A stretch of DNA of 64,000 bases, taken from contig NZ_CP061293.1 in NCBI RefSeq assembly GCF_018687495.1, forward strand, positions 1,178,001 through 1,242,000. Reading direction: 5' to 3'. The position numbers and the translations under genes were made by a program. Positions 38,112 to 47,251 of this stretch are shown in pieces. Origin of the DNA: Polynucleobacter sp. MWH-Svant-W18 (GTDB taxonomy: Bacteria; Pseudomonadota; Gammaproteobacteria; Burkholderiales; Burkholderiaceae). The notes below the pieces were generated by a model. The model was not told the DNA's origin, searched no databases, and saw only the letters and a list, made by a program, of their open reading frames with translations. Position 1 is the stretch's first letter, and each line of letters starts with the position of its first letter.

Positions 38112-39044
38112 CTACAGGGTGAAAGATTGACCTACTTGTAGGTTTAACTCTTTCGCCAATTCAGCACCAGTCACCTTTCCTGCGCCACCCTTGGCTTTGA
38201 GGACCTCAATCTGTCCGCCATGGCAAGTGACAAAGAATGAATCTAGGGTGATCTGAGTAATTTCTCCAGGCTTTCCTTTAACAGCGCCATAAGTTGCAGC
38301 GATATGCTTATGGCAATCGTAGATCTGCACTTTCTGCTCACCAAACTTTGTCCATGCCCCAGGCGCTGGATTGCAAGCCCGGATGAGGTTATAGATTTGG
38401 CTGATATGTGTTGCCCAGTGAATCTGTGCGGCATTAGCATCAAACCAACCTTCGTAGTTGGCTTGTGATTCATCTTGAACCACCTCTTGATGCTTGCCTG
38501 CTACTACAAGGTCTGCAGCTTCTAGCAATGCTTTCACGCCAATTGGAAATAGATGATCAAAGTAGATTTTTCCAAGAGTGTCATCGGGACCGACAGCAAC
38601 TTCCTTTTGCAAAATCACTTCGCCCTCATCTAAACCATCAGAAGGACGGAAAATCGTTAAGCCCGTTTTTTCTTCGCCCAATGCAATCGCCCAATTGATA
38701 GCGCTCGGACCACGATACTTTGGCAAAAGTGATGGGTGGTATTGAATTGTGCCGTGCTTCGGAATCTTACAGAGCTCTTGCGGAACAAACTGCAATACAT
38801 AGGCCATCACGCAGATGTCCGCATTGCTATCAATCATGGCTTGAGCAGCCTCTGGACCCTTGAGCGAGCTAAACTGCAAGGGGGTCAATCCCCTTGCTAG
38901 CGCAGCCTCTTTAAGCACTTCAGGCTTAGTTGATTTGGGATTATCTGGTGGACAGAAAACGGCAACCACTTCATCGCCGCGATCTAAAAAGGCCTCTAAA
39001 GCCGCCTTACCGAAATCCGCACTCCCAATCAAGGCGACCCGCAT
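38112..39044 (-). CDS. Formyltransferase-fold protein resembling the 10-formyl-THF hydrolase domain of ALDH1L1
   Basis: 310 residues, the length of the free-standing hydrolase domain. It would usually be labelled methionyl-tRNA formyltransferase, but it lacks the NIHxSLLP motif of Fmt. Instead it reads QYHPSLLPKYRGPSAINW, as in the N-terminal domain of 10-formyltetrahydrofolate dehydrogenase. The catalytic His and Asp of that domain (His106, Asp142) have counterparts at His103 and Asp139 with identical spacing. The C-terminal OB-like domain begins near residue 205. It lies one base after frc in the oxalate cluster, so a role in moving or releasing a formyl group (formyl-CoA or formyl-THF) is likely but unproven. 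Confidence 0.8.
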   Translation of the reverse strand: MRVALIGSADFGKAALEAFLDRGDEVVAVFCPPDNPKSTKPEVLKEAALARGLTPLQFSSLKGPEAAQAMIDSNADICVMAYVLQFVPQELCKIPKHGTIQYHPSLLPKYRGPSAINWAIALGEEKTGLTIFRPSDGLDEGEVILQKEVAVGPDDTLGKIYFDHLFPIGVKALLEAADLVVAGKHQEVVQDESQANYEGWFDANAAQIHWATHISQIYNLIRACNPAPGAWTKFGEQKVQIYDCHKHIAATYGAVKGKPGEITQITLDSFFVTCHGGQIEVLKAKGGAGKVTGAELAKELNLQVGQSFTL

Positions 39045-39045
39045 C

Positions 39046-40293
39046 TTAAATAACCTTATCGTGACGGAGAGAAATCAATTCATCTGTTGAGTAACCAAGT
39101 TCACTCAAAATCTCATCAGTGTGCTCACCGAGCAATGGCGAACGCAACACCTCAGTGGGGCTATCAGACATCTTGATCGGATTACCGACAGTTAGGTACT
39201 TGCCACGAATCGGGTGATCTACTTCAACTACAGTACCAGTAGCACGCAATGCAGGTTCTTCTGCAATCTCTTTCATGGACAAAATTGGGCCACATGGAAT
39301 GTCGTATTTATTCAAGACATCCATCACCTCAAACTTACTCATGGTCATGGTCCACTTTTCGATCTCACCAAAGATCTCCATCAAATGGGGCAAGCGAGCC
39401 ATTGGCGATGCAAAACGTACATCCGTAATCCAGTCTTCACGACCAATGACTTTGCAAATCGCTTCCCATACAGGGGCTTGTACAACTACATAAATATAGG
39501 AGTTGGGATCAGTCTCCCAGCCTTTACATTTCAGAATCCAACCAGGTTGACCACCACCAGAGGCATTACCGGCGCGGGGTACAGACTCACCAAACTCGCC
39601 ATTCGGGTACTGTGGGTACTCTTTCATCGTGCCATTGCGCTCAAGGCGCTGTTGATCGCGCAACTTCACGCGGCACAAGTTTAGTACCGCGTCTTGCATT
39701 GCAGCCAATACCTTTTGACCGCGGCCAGTATGAGTGCGCTGATACAAAGCAGTAACGATGCCTAGTGCCAAATGTAAACCAGTACCACTATCACCAATCT
39801 GCGCACCAGTTACCATCGGAGGGCCATCATCAAAACCGGTAGTGGATGCAGAACCACCAGCACACTGCGCAACGTTCTCATAGACTTTGCAATCTTCGTA
39901 TGGACCAGGACCAAATCCTTTGACTGATGCCATGATCATCATTGGGTTGAGTTCTTGAATACGCTCCCAAGTAAATCCCATGCGATCGAGTGCACCCGGT
40001 GCAAAGTTTTCCACCAATACGTCACATTCCTTGATCAAACGCTCAAGAATTTCTTTGCCCTTTTGGGTTTTGGTATTCACCGTGATTGAACGCTTGTTAT
40101 GGTTCAACATGGTGAAATACAAACTATCTGCGTCAGGAATATCACGCAACTGACCGCGTGTTGCATCCCCTTCACCAGATTTTTCTACCTTGATAACGTC
40201 AGCTCCGAACCAAGCGAGTAATTGCGTACAGGTTGGCCCAGATTGAACGTGCGTAAAGTCGAGGATTTTGACCCCTTCTAGTGCTTTTGCCAT
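39046..40293 (-). CDS. frc: Formyl-CoA:oxalate CoA-transferase (paralogue 1)
   Basis: 415 residues, class III CoA-transferase. It moves CoA from formyl-CoA to oxalate, giving oxalyl-CoA and formate. The family opening [28 protein letters not shown] and [16 protein letters not shown] are clear. The catalytic Asp lies at residue 168 in QIGDSGTG (Asp169 in the Oxalobacter enzyme). It also keeps the glycine loop near residue 255 (ASGGGQPGW). It is clearly paralogous to the gene at 40929-42179, and is separated from it by a PAS gene and a terminator, so it probably has its own promoter within 40294-40431. It is followed with a one-base gap by the formyltransferase-like gene. Confidence 0.92.
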   Translation of the reverse strand: MAKALEGVKILDFTHVQSGPTCTQLLAWFGADVIKVEKSGEGDATRGQLRDIPDADSLYFTMLNHNKRSITVNTKTQKGKEILERLIKECDVLVENFAPGALDRMGFTWERIQELNPMMIMASVKGFGPGPYEDCKVYENVAQCAGGSASTTGFDDGPPMVTGAQIGDSGTGLHLALGIVTALYQRTHTGRGQKVLAAMQDAVLNLCRVKLRDQQRLERNGTMKEYPQYPNGEFGESVPRAGNASGGGQPGWILKCKGWETDPNSYIYVVVQAPVWEAICKVIGREDWITDVRFASPMARLPHLMEIFGEIEKWTMTMSKFEVMDVLNKYDIPCGPILSMKEIAEEPALRATGTVVEVDHPIRGKYLTVGNPIKMSDSPTEVLRSPLLGEHTDEILSELGYSTDELISLRHDKVI

Positions 40294-40431
40294 GATTTAA
40301 GTCCTAATAAGAATGAAATTTTGAATTAGGGCAATTTTACCAGCGAGAAATGGGGGTAAATCAGTTATGCCCGCTTTTTGGGCATCCATGCCAGATCAGC
40401 CTTAATCATTACTTCTAAAGCCTATATGCGG

Positions 40432-40860
40432 TTATGCAAGAGGGTTTTCAAGGTCAGCGATCCGCTTTTTGAGCGCCCTCTCCTGGGCAAAGCGCTCAGT
40501 TTCATCCCGAATCACCGCTAAGACTCCATTCGCTTGATGATGGTCATCAAACAACATCCCCACTGTAAAAGCGATAGAAAGCGTGCTGCCATCTTTGTGT
40601 AAGGCGGGAACTTTTAGCAAAGAAGCGCCATAACGGGTGGTACCCGTCTTCATTGAATTGCTATAGCCCGCGTTATGTTGATGACGCTGGCGCTCAGGCA
40701 CGATCAGATCTAAAGTCTGGCCAAGCGCCTCTGCTGCTGAGTAACCAAAGATGCGCGTTGCTGCCGGATTCCACAGAATGATCTTTTCATGCGCATCCGC
40801 AACAATAATGGCATCACCCATGCACTGAACCAATTGATGTAGATCTACAGTTGTATTCAT
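40432..40860 (-). CDS. Single-domain PAS (S-box) sensor protein
   Basis: 142 residues consisting almost entirely of one PAS domain: the N-cap DLHQLVQCMGDAIIVADAHEK, the typical LWNPAATRIFGYSAAEALGQ, PAS core strands, then GVLAVIRDETERFAQERALKKRIADL, a short C-terminal helix that could form a coiled coil. No kinase, GGDEF or DNA-binding output is present. It sits between the two frc genes on the same strand. It may bind heme, flavin or a small ligand and act through a partner protein. I cannot assign the ligand. Confidence 0.85.
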   Translation of the reverse strand: MNTTVDLHQLVQCMGDAIIVADAHEKIILWNPAATRIFGYSAAEALGQTLDLIVPERQRHQHNAGYSNSMKTGTTRYGASLLKVPALHKDGSTLSIAFTVGMLFDDHHQANGVLAVIRDETERFAQERALKKRIADLENPLA

Positions 40861-40873
40861 GTTCTCAGTCTAT

Positions 40874-40906
40874 AGAATAAAAAAGGCGCTCACAAGGAGC
40901 GCCTTT
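40874..40906 (-). terminator. Rho-independent terminator after frc paralogue 2
   Basis: Arms AAAGGCGCTC and GAGCGCCTTT (40882-40891 with 40897-40906) pair perfectly around a five-base loop. The minus strand continues TTTTATTC. It lies 22 bases after the stop of the frc gene at 40929, closing an oxc-frc transcript and separating it from the PAS gene. Confidence 0.88.
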
Positions 40907-40928
40907 AAATTCATGCGGTAACTAGAAA

Positions 40929-42179
40929 TTAAACCGCACGTGCCTCGTGCAATTTAGCAATTTCTTCTTTGCCATATCCAAGGTCAGCCAACACTTCATC
41001 AGTGTGCTCACCCAATACTGGAGAAGGCTTCACTTCAATTTCCAAATCAGAGAACTTGATTGGGCTACCGATAGTCAAATACTTGCCACGAACCTTGTGG
41101 TCAACTTCAACAATCGAACCGCTCTTACGCAAGTCTGGTGAGTTTGCTAGTTCTTTCATAGAGAGGACTGGCGCGCAAGGAATGTCGAACTTGCGGAGAA
41201 TATCCACAGCTTCGTATTTAGTCTTGTCTTTAAGCCAGTCTTCGATGGTTGCGAAGATGTCAAAAATCTTGTCTTGACGCGCTTCAGCAGTCATATAGGC
41301 TGGATCAGTTGCCCACTCTGGTTTGCCCAATGCTTTGGTAATTGGCTCCCAAGCATGGCCTTGAATAGTGAAGTAGATATAGGCATTAGGATCAGTTTCC
41401 CAGCCCTTACACTTCAACACCCAACCTGGCTGACCACCACCACCAGCGTTACCGCCACGTGGAACTACGTCAGTAAATGAACCGTGTGGGTACTGTGGAT
41501 ACTCTTCCAAGTAACCAATTTTGTCTAAACGCTGTTGATCGCGCAACTTCACGCGGCACAAGTTCAATACAGCGTCTTGCATTGAGCAAGAAACTTTTTG
41601 ACCTTTGCCAGTTTTTTGACGCTGCATCAATGCAGTCAAAATACCAATTGCCAAGTGCATACCAGTATTAGAGTCGCCTAACGCTGCAGCAGAAACTGTT
41701 GGAGGACCATCCCAGAAACCAGTGGTAGAAGCAGCGCCACCAGCACATTGCGCTACGTTCTCATACACTTTCAAGTCTTCGTATGAGTGGCCATCGCTAA
41801 AGCCTTTAACGGAAGCCAAAATCATTTTTGGATTCAGCTCCTGAATACGCTTCCAAGAGAATCCCATACGATCTAATGCGCCTGGGCCAAAGTTTTCCAC
41901 CATGACGTCAGAGGTCTTGATCATCTTTTCCAACACTTCTTTACCTTCAGGCGTTTTGGTGTCCAAAGTTAAAGAACGCTTGTTACCGTTGAGCATAGTG
42001 AAGTACAAAGCATCTGCACCTGGCACATCGCGCAACTGGCTACGGGTTACGTCACCAGATCCTGGACGCTCTACCTTAATGACGTCAGCACCATAAAAGC
42101 CCAATAGCTGAGTACATGCAGGACCTGCTTGTACGTGGGTGAAGTCAATAATGCGAATGCCGTCTAATGGTTTAGTCAT
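40929..42179 (-). CDS. frc: Formyl-CoA:oxalate CoA-transferase (paralogue 2)
   Basis: 416 residues. It has the same class III CoA-transferase architecture as the neighbouring paralogue, with catalytic Asp169 in [15 protein letters not shown]. This sequence is closer to the canonical Oxalobacter Frc motif than the other copy. The glycine loop AGGGGQPGW is present. It is downstream of oxc (89-base gap with AAGGAG before ATG) and ends at a strong terminator. oxc plus this frc form the core catabolic pair: formyl-CoA released by oxalyl-CoA decarboxylase returns its CoA to oxalate. Confidence 0.94.
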   Translation of the reverse strand: MTKPLDGIRIIDFTHVQAGPACTQLLGFYGADVIKVERPGSGDVTRSQLRDVPGADALYFTMLNGNKRSLTLDTKTPEGKEVLEKMIKTSDVMVENFGPGALDRMGFSWKRIQELNPKMILASVKGFSDGHSYEDLKVYENVAQCAGGAASTTGFWDGPPTVSAAALGDSNTGMHLAIGILTALMQRQKTGKGQKVSCSMQDAVLNLCRVKLRDQQRLDKIGYLEEYPQYPHGSFTDVVPRGGNAGGGGQPGWVLKCKGWETDPNAYIYFTIQGHAWEPITKALGKPEWATDPAYMTAEARQDKIFDIFATIEDWLKDKTKYEAVDILRKFDIPCAPVLSMKELANSPDLRKSGSIVEVDHKVRGKYLTIGSPIKFSDLEIEVKPSPVLGEHTDEVLADLGYGKEEIAKLHEARAV

Positions 42180-42268
42180 GTTTGTTTCTCCTTAATTATT
42201 TCTTATTTGTTACTCAATGTATTCCAAAAATATGATCTTTTTATTACTGGCTTAAATCCTGTATGAAC

Positions 42269-43978
42269 TTATTTCTTAGAAGCTGTAGAAGCTGGGTTTA
42301 AGTTCGTTAAACGCCCGCTCTCAGTACCCGCAGTTTCATCAATGACAGCATTGATGAGTGCTGGCTTACGAGCTGCAATCGCTTCTGTTAAAGCTGCCTC
42401 TAGTTCTGCTGGAGTAGTAACGTAATAACCCACTCCACCGAATGCTTCCATCATCTTGTCGTAACGTGCATCTTTTACGAAAACGGTTGGGGCAACATCA
42501 GCACCACCAGTAGGATTTACATCGGTGCCACGATAGACGCCGTTGTTATTAAAAACTACTGTGGTGATAGGCAAGTTGTAACGGCAAATCGTTTCGAGCT
42601 CCATACCGCTAAAGCCAAATGCGCTATCGCCTTCTACGGCAACAGTTGGCAAATCACTGATTACTGCAGCACCAATGGCATAACCCATACCAATACCCAT
42701 AATGCCCCAGGTACCAGAGTCAAAACGCTTACGTGGCTTGTACATATCCACGATTGCTCGGCAATAGTCAAGCGTGTTAGCGCCTTCGTTTACCAAGTTC
42801 ACATCTGGGTTCTTCTTGATCACATCACGAATTGCACGCAATGCGCCGTGGAAGTTCATTGGGTTTGCTTCTTTAGCAAGCGTTTCTGCCATCTTCGCAG
42901 TGTTCTTCTCTTTCTTCTCATTAATTGCAGCAATCCATTCAGCACTTGGCTTAGGAACAGCAGCAATACCCTTCAAGAGCTCACCAACGCATGAACCGAT
43001 ATCACCAATCAATGGAGCGGCGATTTGTACGTTGCTATCCACTTCGTTGGCTTGAATATCAATTTGAATAAATTTCTTTGGATCTTTACCCCAGGTTTTG
43101 CCTTTGCCGTGTGCAAGCAACCAGTTCAAACGCGCACCGACCAACATAACGGCATCAGCTTCAGCCAATACAAAAGAGCGCGCGGCAGAAGCAGATTGTG
43201 GATGGTTATCAGGCAATAAACCTTTGGCCATCGACATTGGCAAGTAAGGAATGCCAGACTTCTCGATCAAATCACGAATCTCTTTATCCGCCTGTGCATA
43301 AGCTGCGCCTTTACCCAAGAGGATCAATGGACGCTTAGCGCCTTTGAGAACATCTAAGGCACGAGCCACAGCATCAGCAGCTGGGATTTGACGTGGAACA
43401 GGATCGATTACCTTGAAAATAGATTTCTTGGCTTCTTCCACTGGCATGGTTTGACTGAGCAACTGTGCTGGCAAGTCCAAGTACACGCCACCTGGACGAC
43501 CAGAAACGGCTGCACGAATAGCGCGCGCAAAACCGATGCCAATATCTTCAATGTGATTAATACGATATGCCGCTTTGCAGTAAGGCTTCGCCGCATTGAG
43601 CTGATCCATCTCTTCGTAATCACCCTGCTGCAAGTCAACGATCTCACGCTCGCTAGAACCAGAAATCAAAATCATTGGGAAACAGTTCACTGTGGCATTA
43701 GCCAAGGCTGTCAAACCGTTCAAGAAGCCAGGTGCAGAAACTGTCATGCAGATACCAGGCTTTTGTGTCATGTAACCCGCAATTGCCGCAGCATTACCGG
43801 CATGCTGCTCATGACGGAAACCAATAAAACGTATCCCTTCAGCTTGCGCTAAACGGCATAAGTCTGTAATTGGAATACCAACAAGACCGAAAATTGTATT
43901 GAGATCATTCGCCTTCAAGGCGTCAATGACGAGATGAAAGCCATCAGTTAATTGTGTGTTTTGGTTATCTGTTGTCAT
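42269..43978 (-). CDS. oxc: Oxalyl-CoA decarboxylase
   Basis: 569 residues, thiamine-diphosphate enzyme. It decarboxylates oxalyl-CoA to formyl-CoA and CO2, with proton consumption. The TPP-activating Glu region is [17 protein letters not shown]. The TPP/Mg motif is [37 protein letters not shown] central domain ([26 protein letters not shown]) resembles the ADP-binding domain of this enzyme. The C-terminus is Ser/Thr-rich and ends in two Lys. It is first in the oxc-frc unit, and its upstream region carries an FNR-type box at 44128-44141. Confidence 0.96.
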   Translation of the reverse strand: MTTDNQNTQLTDGFHLVIDALKANDLNTIFGLVGIPITDLCRLAQAEGIRFIGFRHEQHAGNAAAIAGYMTQKPGICMTVSAPGFLNGLTALANATVNCFPMILISGSSEREIVDLQQGDYEEMDQLNAAKPYCKAAYRINHIEDIGIGFARAIRAAVSGRPGGVYLDLPAQLLSQTMPVEEAKKSIFKVIDPVPRQIPAADAVARALDVLKGAKRPLILLGKGAAYAQADKEIRDLIEKSGIPYLPMSMAKGLLPDNHPQSASAARSFVLAEADAVMLVGARLNWLLAHGKGKTWGKDPKKFIQIDIQANEVDSNVQIAAPLIGDIGSCVGELLKGIAAVPKPSAEWIAAINEKKEKNTAKMAETLAKEANPMNFHGALRAIRDVIKKNPDVNLVNEGANTLDYCRAIVDMYKPRKRFDSGTWGIMGIGMGYAIGAAVISDLPTVAVEGDSAFGFSGMELETICRYNLPITTVVFNNNGVYRGTDVNPTGGADVAPTVFVKDARYDKMMEAFGGVGYYVTTPAELEAALTEAIAARKPALINAVIDETAGTESGRLTNLNPASTASKK

Positions 43979-44099
43979 AGTATTTTTGTCAATTGCAAAT
44001 TTGGCTCTTCATGAGCTCTTAGCAATTTAGCTTACGCTAGTGTCTCCAATCAAGTTATTAATTGCACAACGGGTATTGTTCCCGCCTAGGCAGTAACGA

Positions 44100-44141
44100 A
44101 TATTAGGCTCGGGGGTGTGGATCATCATTGACTTCGGTCAA
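44100..44141 (-). promoter_or_regulatory. FNR/CRP-type box and class II-like promoter of oxc
   Basis: TTGAC-N4-GTCAA (44128-44141) is a perfect inverted repeat, one base per half from the FNR consensus. On the minus strand a -10-like TAATAT lies at 44105-44100. That predicts a start near 44093 with the box centred at -41.5, the same geometry as the box upstream of the OFA transporter. The Crp/Fnr gene ends 29 bases upstream of the box. Alternatively the repeat (loop TTCG on the plus strand) is only an mRNA hairpin. Confidence 0.5.
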
Positions 44142-44169
44142 TTTCCCCCTAAATCTTGGGGGTGCAAGC

Positions 44170-44787
44170 TCAGATAAAAAGCTCTTTATGCTTTGTTTTG
44201 AGGCGACTCAGGGTCTCAGGGGAGAGGTTCAGATAGGCCGCCAGCTCCTTTTTGGGGAGCAACTCAAACAAGTCCTCGTATTTACGTAAGAAGCGCTCTA
44301 CTCGGCCCGGGGCATCGAGCATATGCAGGGTAATGGTATGAGCCATGATCTCACTCATTAAGCGCATGACCTCGAACTCAAAGCTTTCCTTGAGGGGTTT
44401 ATGTTGCTCTAAAAACTCAGCCCATTTTTTGAGGGGCATCCGAGCTACACGGGCTTTGGTGACACTCGCAATGCTATAAGGTGCGGCCGTTTTAAGGCGC
44501 CAGGCAGCATAGCTGGTCTCAATATCCTTTTCGATGGCAAAACGCAGAATCATTTCTTTTGCATCAGAGCTAGAAACAATCCGCTTCAGAATGCCATCGA
44601 GCACAAAGTACTGCTCCATCTGGTGATCACCTTGATGCAGCAGGATTTCTGATTTCTTGAGGTCCGAGATCTCCAAATGGCTCTCTAGTTCAGCCATTTC
44701 TTCCGGACTCAAGCTGCTGAGAACGGAGTTTTGACTCAGCTGCAGGCGAATCAGGTTTTTTTCGGGGTGCTTGTCTAATGCGGTCAT
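44170..44787 (-). CDS. Crp/Fnr-family transcriptional regulator, cysteine-free
   Basis: 205 residues: a cyclic-nucleotide-binding-like beta-barrel (about 20-120), a dimer helix (about 125-158) and a winged helix-turn-helix (about 160-205). The recognition helix SPETLSRL has Glu191, Ser194 and Arg195, the E..SR pattern by which FNR reads TTGAT half-sites. There is no Cys at all, so it cannot carry an FNR-type Fe-S cluster. cAMP-binding residues of CRP are also not evident. It is immediately upstream of oxc on the same strand and is the likely local regulator of oxalate genes; its ligand is unknown. Confidence 0.88.
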   Translation of the reverse strand: MTALDKHPEKNLIRLQLSQNSVLSSLSPEEMAELESHLEISDLKKSEILLHQGDHQMEQYFVLDGILKRIVSSSDAKEMILRFAIEKDIETSYAAWRLKTAAPYSIASVTKARVARMPLKKWAEFLEQHKPLKESFEFEVMRLMSEIMAHTITLHMLDAPGRVERFLRKYEDLFELLPKKELAAYLNLSPETLSRLKTKHKELFI

Positions 44788-44871
44788 GAATCCTTAATCC
44801 TAGACCCATTATTGTAGGCTTTTTTACCCTGAATTTCACAGTAAATACCCCCAAATAGGCTAGAATTGAGA

Positions 44872-45058
44872 GGTCGTGGTGCTTTATTGCAATGCAATAA
44901 GGTTAAACGGGAAACACTAAACGTGTGCTGCCCCCGCAACGGTAAGTAAATGCCTCTTCAGCAGCAGTTTTGGAGGTCAGGAATTTGAACGCCACTGTGC
45001 GCGTCAATCGCATGGGAAGGCCAAATTCTGAGATTTACTAGCCCGGATACCGGCCAAG
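44872..45058 (+). promoter_or_regulatory. Cobalamin (B12) riboswitch
   Basis: The conserved B12-box elements appear in order: GGTCGTGGTGC, AAACGGGAAACA-type sequence, GCCCCCGCAACGGTAA, GCCACTGTG with GGGAAGGC, and AGCCCGGATACCGGCC near 45040-45057. It lies upstream of a BtuB-like receptor and should repress it when adenosyl- or other cobalamin is abundant. Bases 45059-45214 form the expression platform; an AGCTTAC...GTGAGCT-type hairpin surrounds GGGGAGG near 45176, but I cannot decide whether control is transcriptional or translational. Confidence 0.95.
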
Positions 45059-45214
45059 ACAGGTGGAATTTCGCGGACGGGGACCTTCGCGCGCCAGTGA
45101 AGCTCTTGGTCTATCGATCTTGCGCCAAATTGACGCCAATCTCCTGCACGAGAAATTCTGTTCGACCCAGCTTACGGGGAGGTGAGCTAGGCATTCGATC
45201 ACAGAAAGTCAAGA

Positions 45215-47224
45215 ATGAAACAGCAGTTCAGTAGCAAACACTTTGGCACCCTTCTCTGTGCCGGGCTAGTTATTTATGGCGGCGCAACAGAGGCGCAGAA
45301 TAGTTCTAGTGTTTCGGTAACCAATTCTCTAGACCCAATCAATCCGATTATTGTTACTGCAACGAGGACGCCTAAGTCAGGCAATGATGTGTTGGCAGAC
45401 TACACATACATCAGTAGAGATGAAATTGAAAATTCAGCGCAATCAAGCCTTCCTGATTTGCTTCAACAACAAAGAGGAGTTCAGATATCGAGCTCCGGTG
45501 GGTCTGGAAATATTTCGAGCGTTTACTTAAGAGGCACAAGTAATGCTCAAAGTTTAATTCTGATAGATGGCGTGAAAATTGATTCTGTTGGAGGCGGGGC
45601 TATATGGAACTCTATTCCACTCTCCCTAATAGATCATATTGAAATCATTTATGGCCCTCAAAGCACCTTTTATGGCTCAGATGCAATGGGTGGTGTAGTG
45701 CAAATCTTTACCAAGAAAGGCAGTGCAGCAACAGAGTTTGATGTCTCTGCAGGATACGGCTCCTATAACACTAGCATTTCAAGTGCATCCGTCTCAGGAT
45801 CCTTGGGAAGCGAGAAATCAACCCAATATTCAATTGGGGTAAGCCAAGAAAATTCAGCTGGGTTTAACACCGTTGCCAGTAACAATCCAGCTAACCCCAG
45901 TGGCGCAAATTATCGTGGGTGGGGGCCATACCCTACAGTTGCGACTGGCTACACCAGAATAGGAACCACTGGGTCTATATCCAATACTTGGTCGCAAGGA
46001 CAAGAACTGGGTTTCAAAATATTTGCTAGCAAAAACAATTGGCAATATCCAAGCTACGATTATTTAGGTGGGGCTGCAGCAGTAAACGGCGGTGTAAACC
46101 AGTTGTCCGTATTTTCTGCCTACTCACGAAATCAAGTAACGGATATCTGGAATAGTCTGTTTCAGATGTCGAGTTCAACGAATGCAACTCAAGCGAATAC
46201 TCCTCAAAGCAATGACAAATTAGTTACGCCGGCCTATGATTTTCTTTGGCAAAACGATATCAAAATTGGTCCAGATAAATTGCAAGTTCTGTTAGAACGA
46301 AATATGCAATATGCCAATATGGATAATTCGGCTTATTCGACATACTGCGGATATGGTCCAGCAGGTGCATGCAACAATATCAATGTCAGCCAACTTCGAA
46401 CCACTAACTCCATTGCTGGTGCTTACGAATTAAAACGGGGCAATAACCTCGCCACCCTCTCAGTTAGAAATGACCAAATTTCTCAATATGGGTCTAAGGT
46501 TACTTACAGTGCTGCGTATGGATATTTTCTAACCAAAGAATTTAGAGTGAATGTGAATTACGGCACTGGATTTAGAGCGCCATCATTTAGTGATCTTTAC
46601 TACCCGGGTTACGGGAACATCAATTTGCAGCCGGAGACAAACAAAAACGTTGAAGGCGGAATTCATTATGAGACACAAAGTTACGGCCTACATCTCACCG
46701 CCTATCAAAATAGAATTGAGAATTTTATTATTCCCATTAATTGTGATCCGAACCTAGGATGCGCAAACCCAGCATATTATTCACAATCCTATCCAGCAAA
46801 CTTTAGCCTGGTTCAAATTAAAGGCGCTTCTTTGGGCGCAGACGCAAGAATTTCAAATTTAACGCTGAAAGCGTCTGCCGATGCAATGAGTACTGTAGAT
46901 CAAACCACAGGTCTAGATGTGCCCAATAGGGCAAATTGGGTTGGCAATTTACTGATTGATTACAAGCTTAATAAATTTAATGTTGGGTCAAATGTCACAG
47001 TAACCGGAGCAAGATGGGGAGGCGTCAATTCCGATCAAACAGCAAATGTGAATAACCTACCTAGCTACACCCTGGTTGGCCTTTATGGGAGCTACCAAAT
47101 AGAAAAAGGTCTCTCCACTTTCATTAGGTGGAATAACGTATTCAATTCACAATATCAGACCAGCTACGGCTACGCTAATGCTGGATCTAATGTATTTGTG
47201 GGCCTTCGCTACGCCATGAAATAA
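45215..47224 (+). CDS. btuB: TonB-dependent vitamin B12 receptor (BtuB type)
   Basis: 669 residues. A signal peptide ends near ATEAQ (residue 29), with the TonB-box region INPIIVTATRT. The plug has SLPDLLQQQRGVQISSSG, VYLRGTSNAQSLILIDGV and IEIIYGPQSTFYGSDAMGGV. A 22-strand barrel of BtuB size follows. Cobalamin as substrate is supported by the riboswitch directly upstream. The C-terminus is YAMK rather than ending on an aromatic residue. The gene is visibly richer in A/T and in AGA/AGG-type codons than its neighbours, which may reflect weaker codon selection or transfer. No B12 ABC importer genes lie in the window. Confidence 0.92.
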   Translation: MKQQFSSKHFGTLLCAGLVIYGGATEAQNSSSVSVTNSLDPINPIIVTATRTPKSGNDVLADYTYISRDEIENSAQSSLPDLLQQQRGVQISSSGGSGNISSVYLRGTSNAQSLILIDGVKIDSVGGGAIWNSIPLSLIDHIEIIYGPQSTFYGSDAMGGVVQIFTKKGSAATEFDVSAGYGSYNTSISSASVSGSLGSEKSTQYSIGVSQENSAGFNTVASNNPANPSGANYRGWGPYPTVATGYTRIGTTGSISNTWSQGQELGFKIFASKNNWQYPSYDYLGGAAAVNGGVNQLSVFSAYSRNQVTDIWNSLFQMSSSTNATQANTPQSNDKLVTPAYDFLWQNDIKIGPDKLQVLLERNMQYANMDNSAYSTYCGYGPAGACNNINVSQLRTTNSIAGAYELKRGNNLATLSVRNDQISQYGSKVTYSAAYGYFLTKEFRVNVNYGTGFRAPSFSDLYYPGYGNINLQPETNKNVEGGIHYETQSYGLHLTAYQNRIENFIIPINCDPNLGCANPAYYSQSYPANFSLVQIKGASLGADARISNLTLKASADAMSTVDQTTGLDVPNRANWVGNLLIDYKLNKFNVGSNVTVTGARWGGVNSDQTANVNNLPSYTLVGLYGSYQIEKGLSTFIRWNNVFNSQYQTSYGYANAGSNVFVGLRYAMK

Positions 47225-47251
47225 AGGCTTTTTTCAGTCTACAATGCCAGT

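Noticed and set aside
39214..39684. 156-codon plus-strand ORF opposite frc
   Set aside because: Entirely antisense to a well-supported frc gene, with no ribosome-binding site and no family resemblance.
40382..40406. ATGCCC/GGGCAT hairpin between the PAS gene and frc
   Set aside because: No U-run on the minus strand and a short stem; insufficient for a terminator call.
43388..43852. 154-codon plus-strand ORF opposite oxc
   Set aside because: It lies fully within oxc on the other strand and gives a low-complexity, Cys/His/Trp/Arg-rich protein with no recognisable domain; a shadow frame.
44145..44162. CCCCC/GGGGG hairpin just after the Crp/Fnr stop as a terminator
   Set aside because: The stem is only five pairs and no U-run follows on the minus strand, so I do not list it as a terminator.
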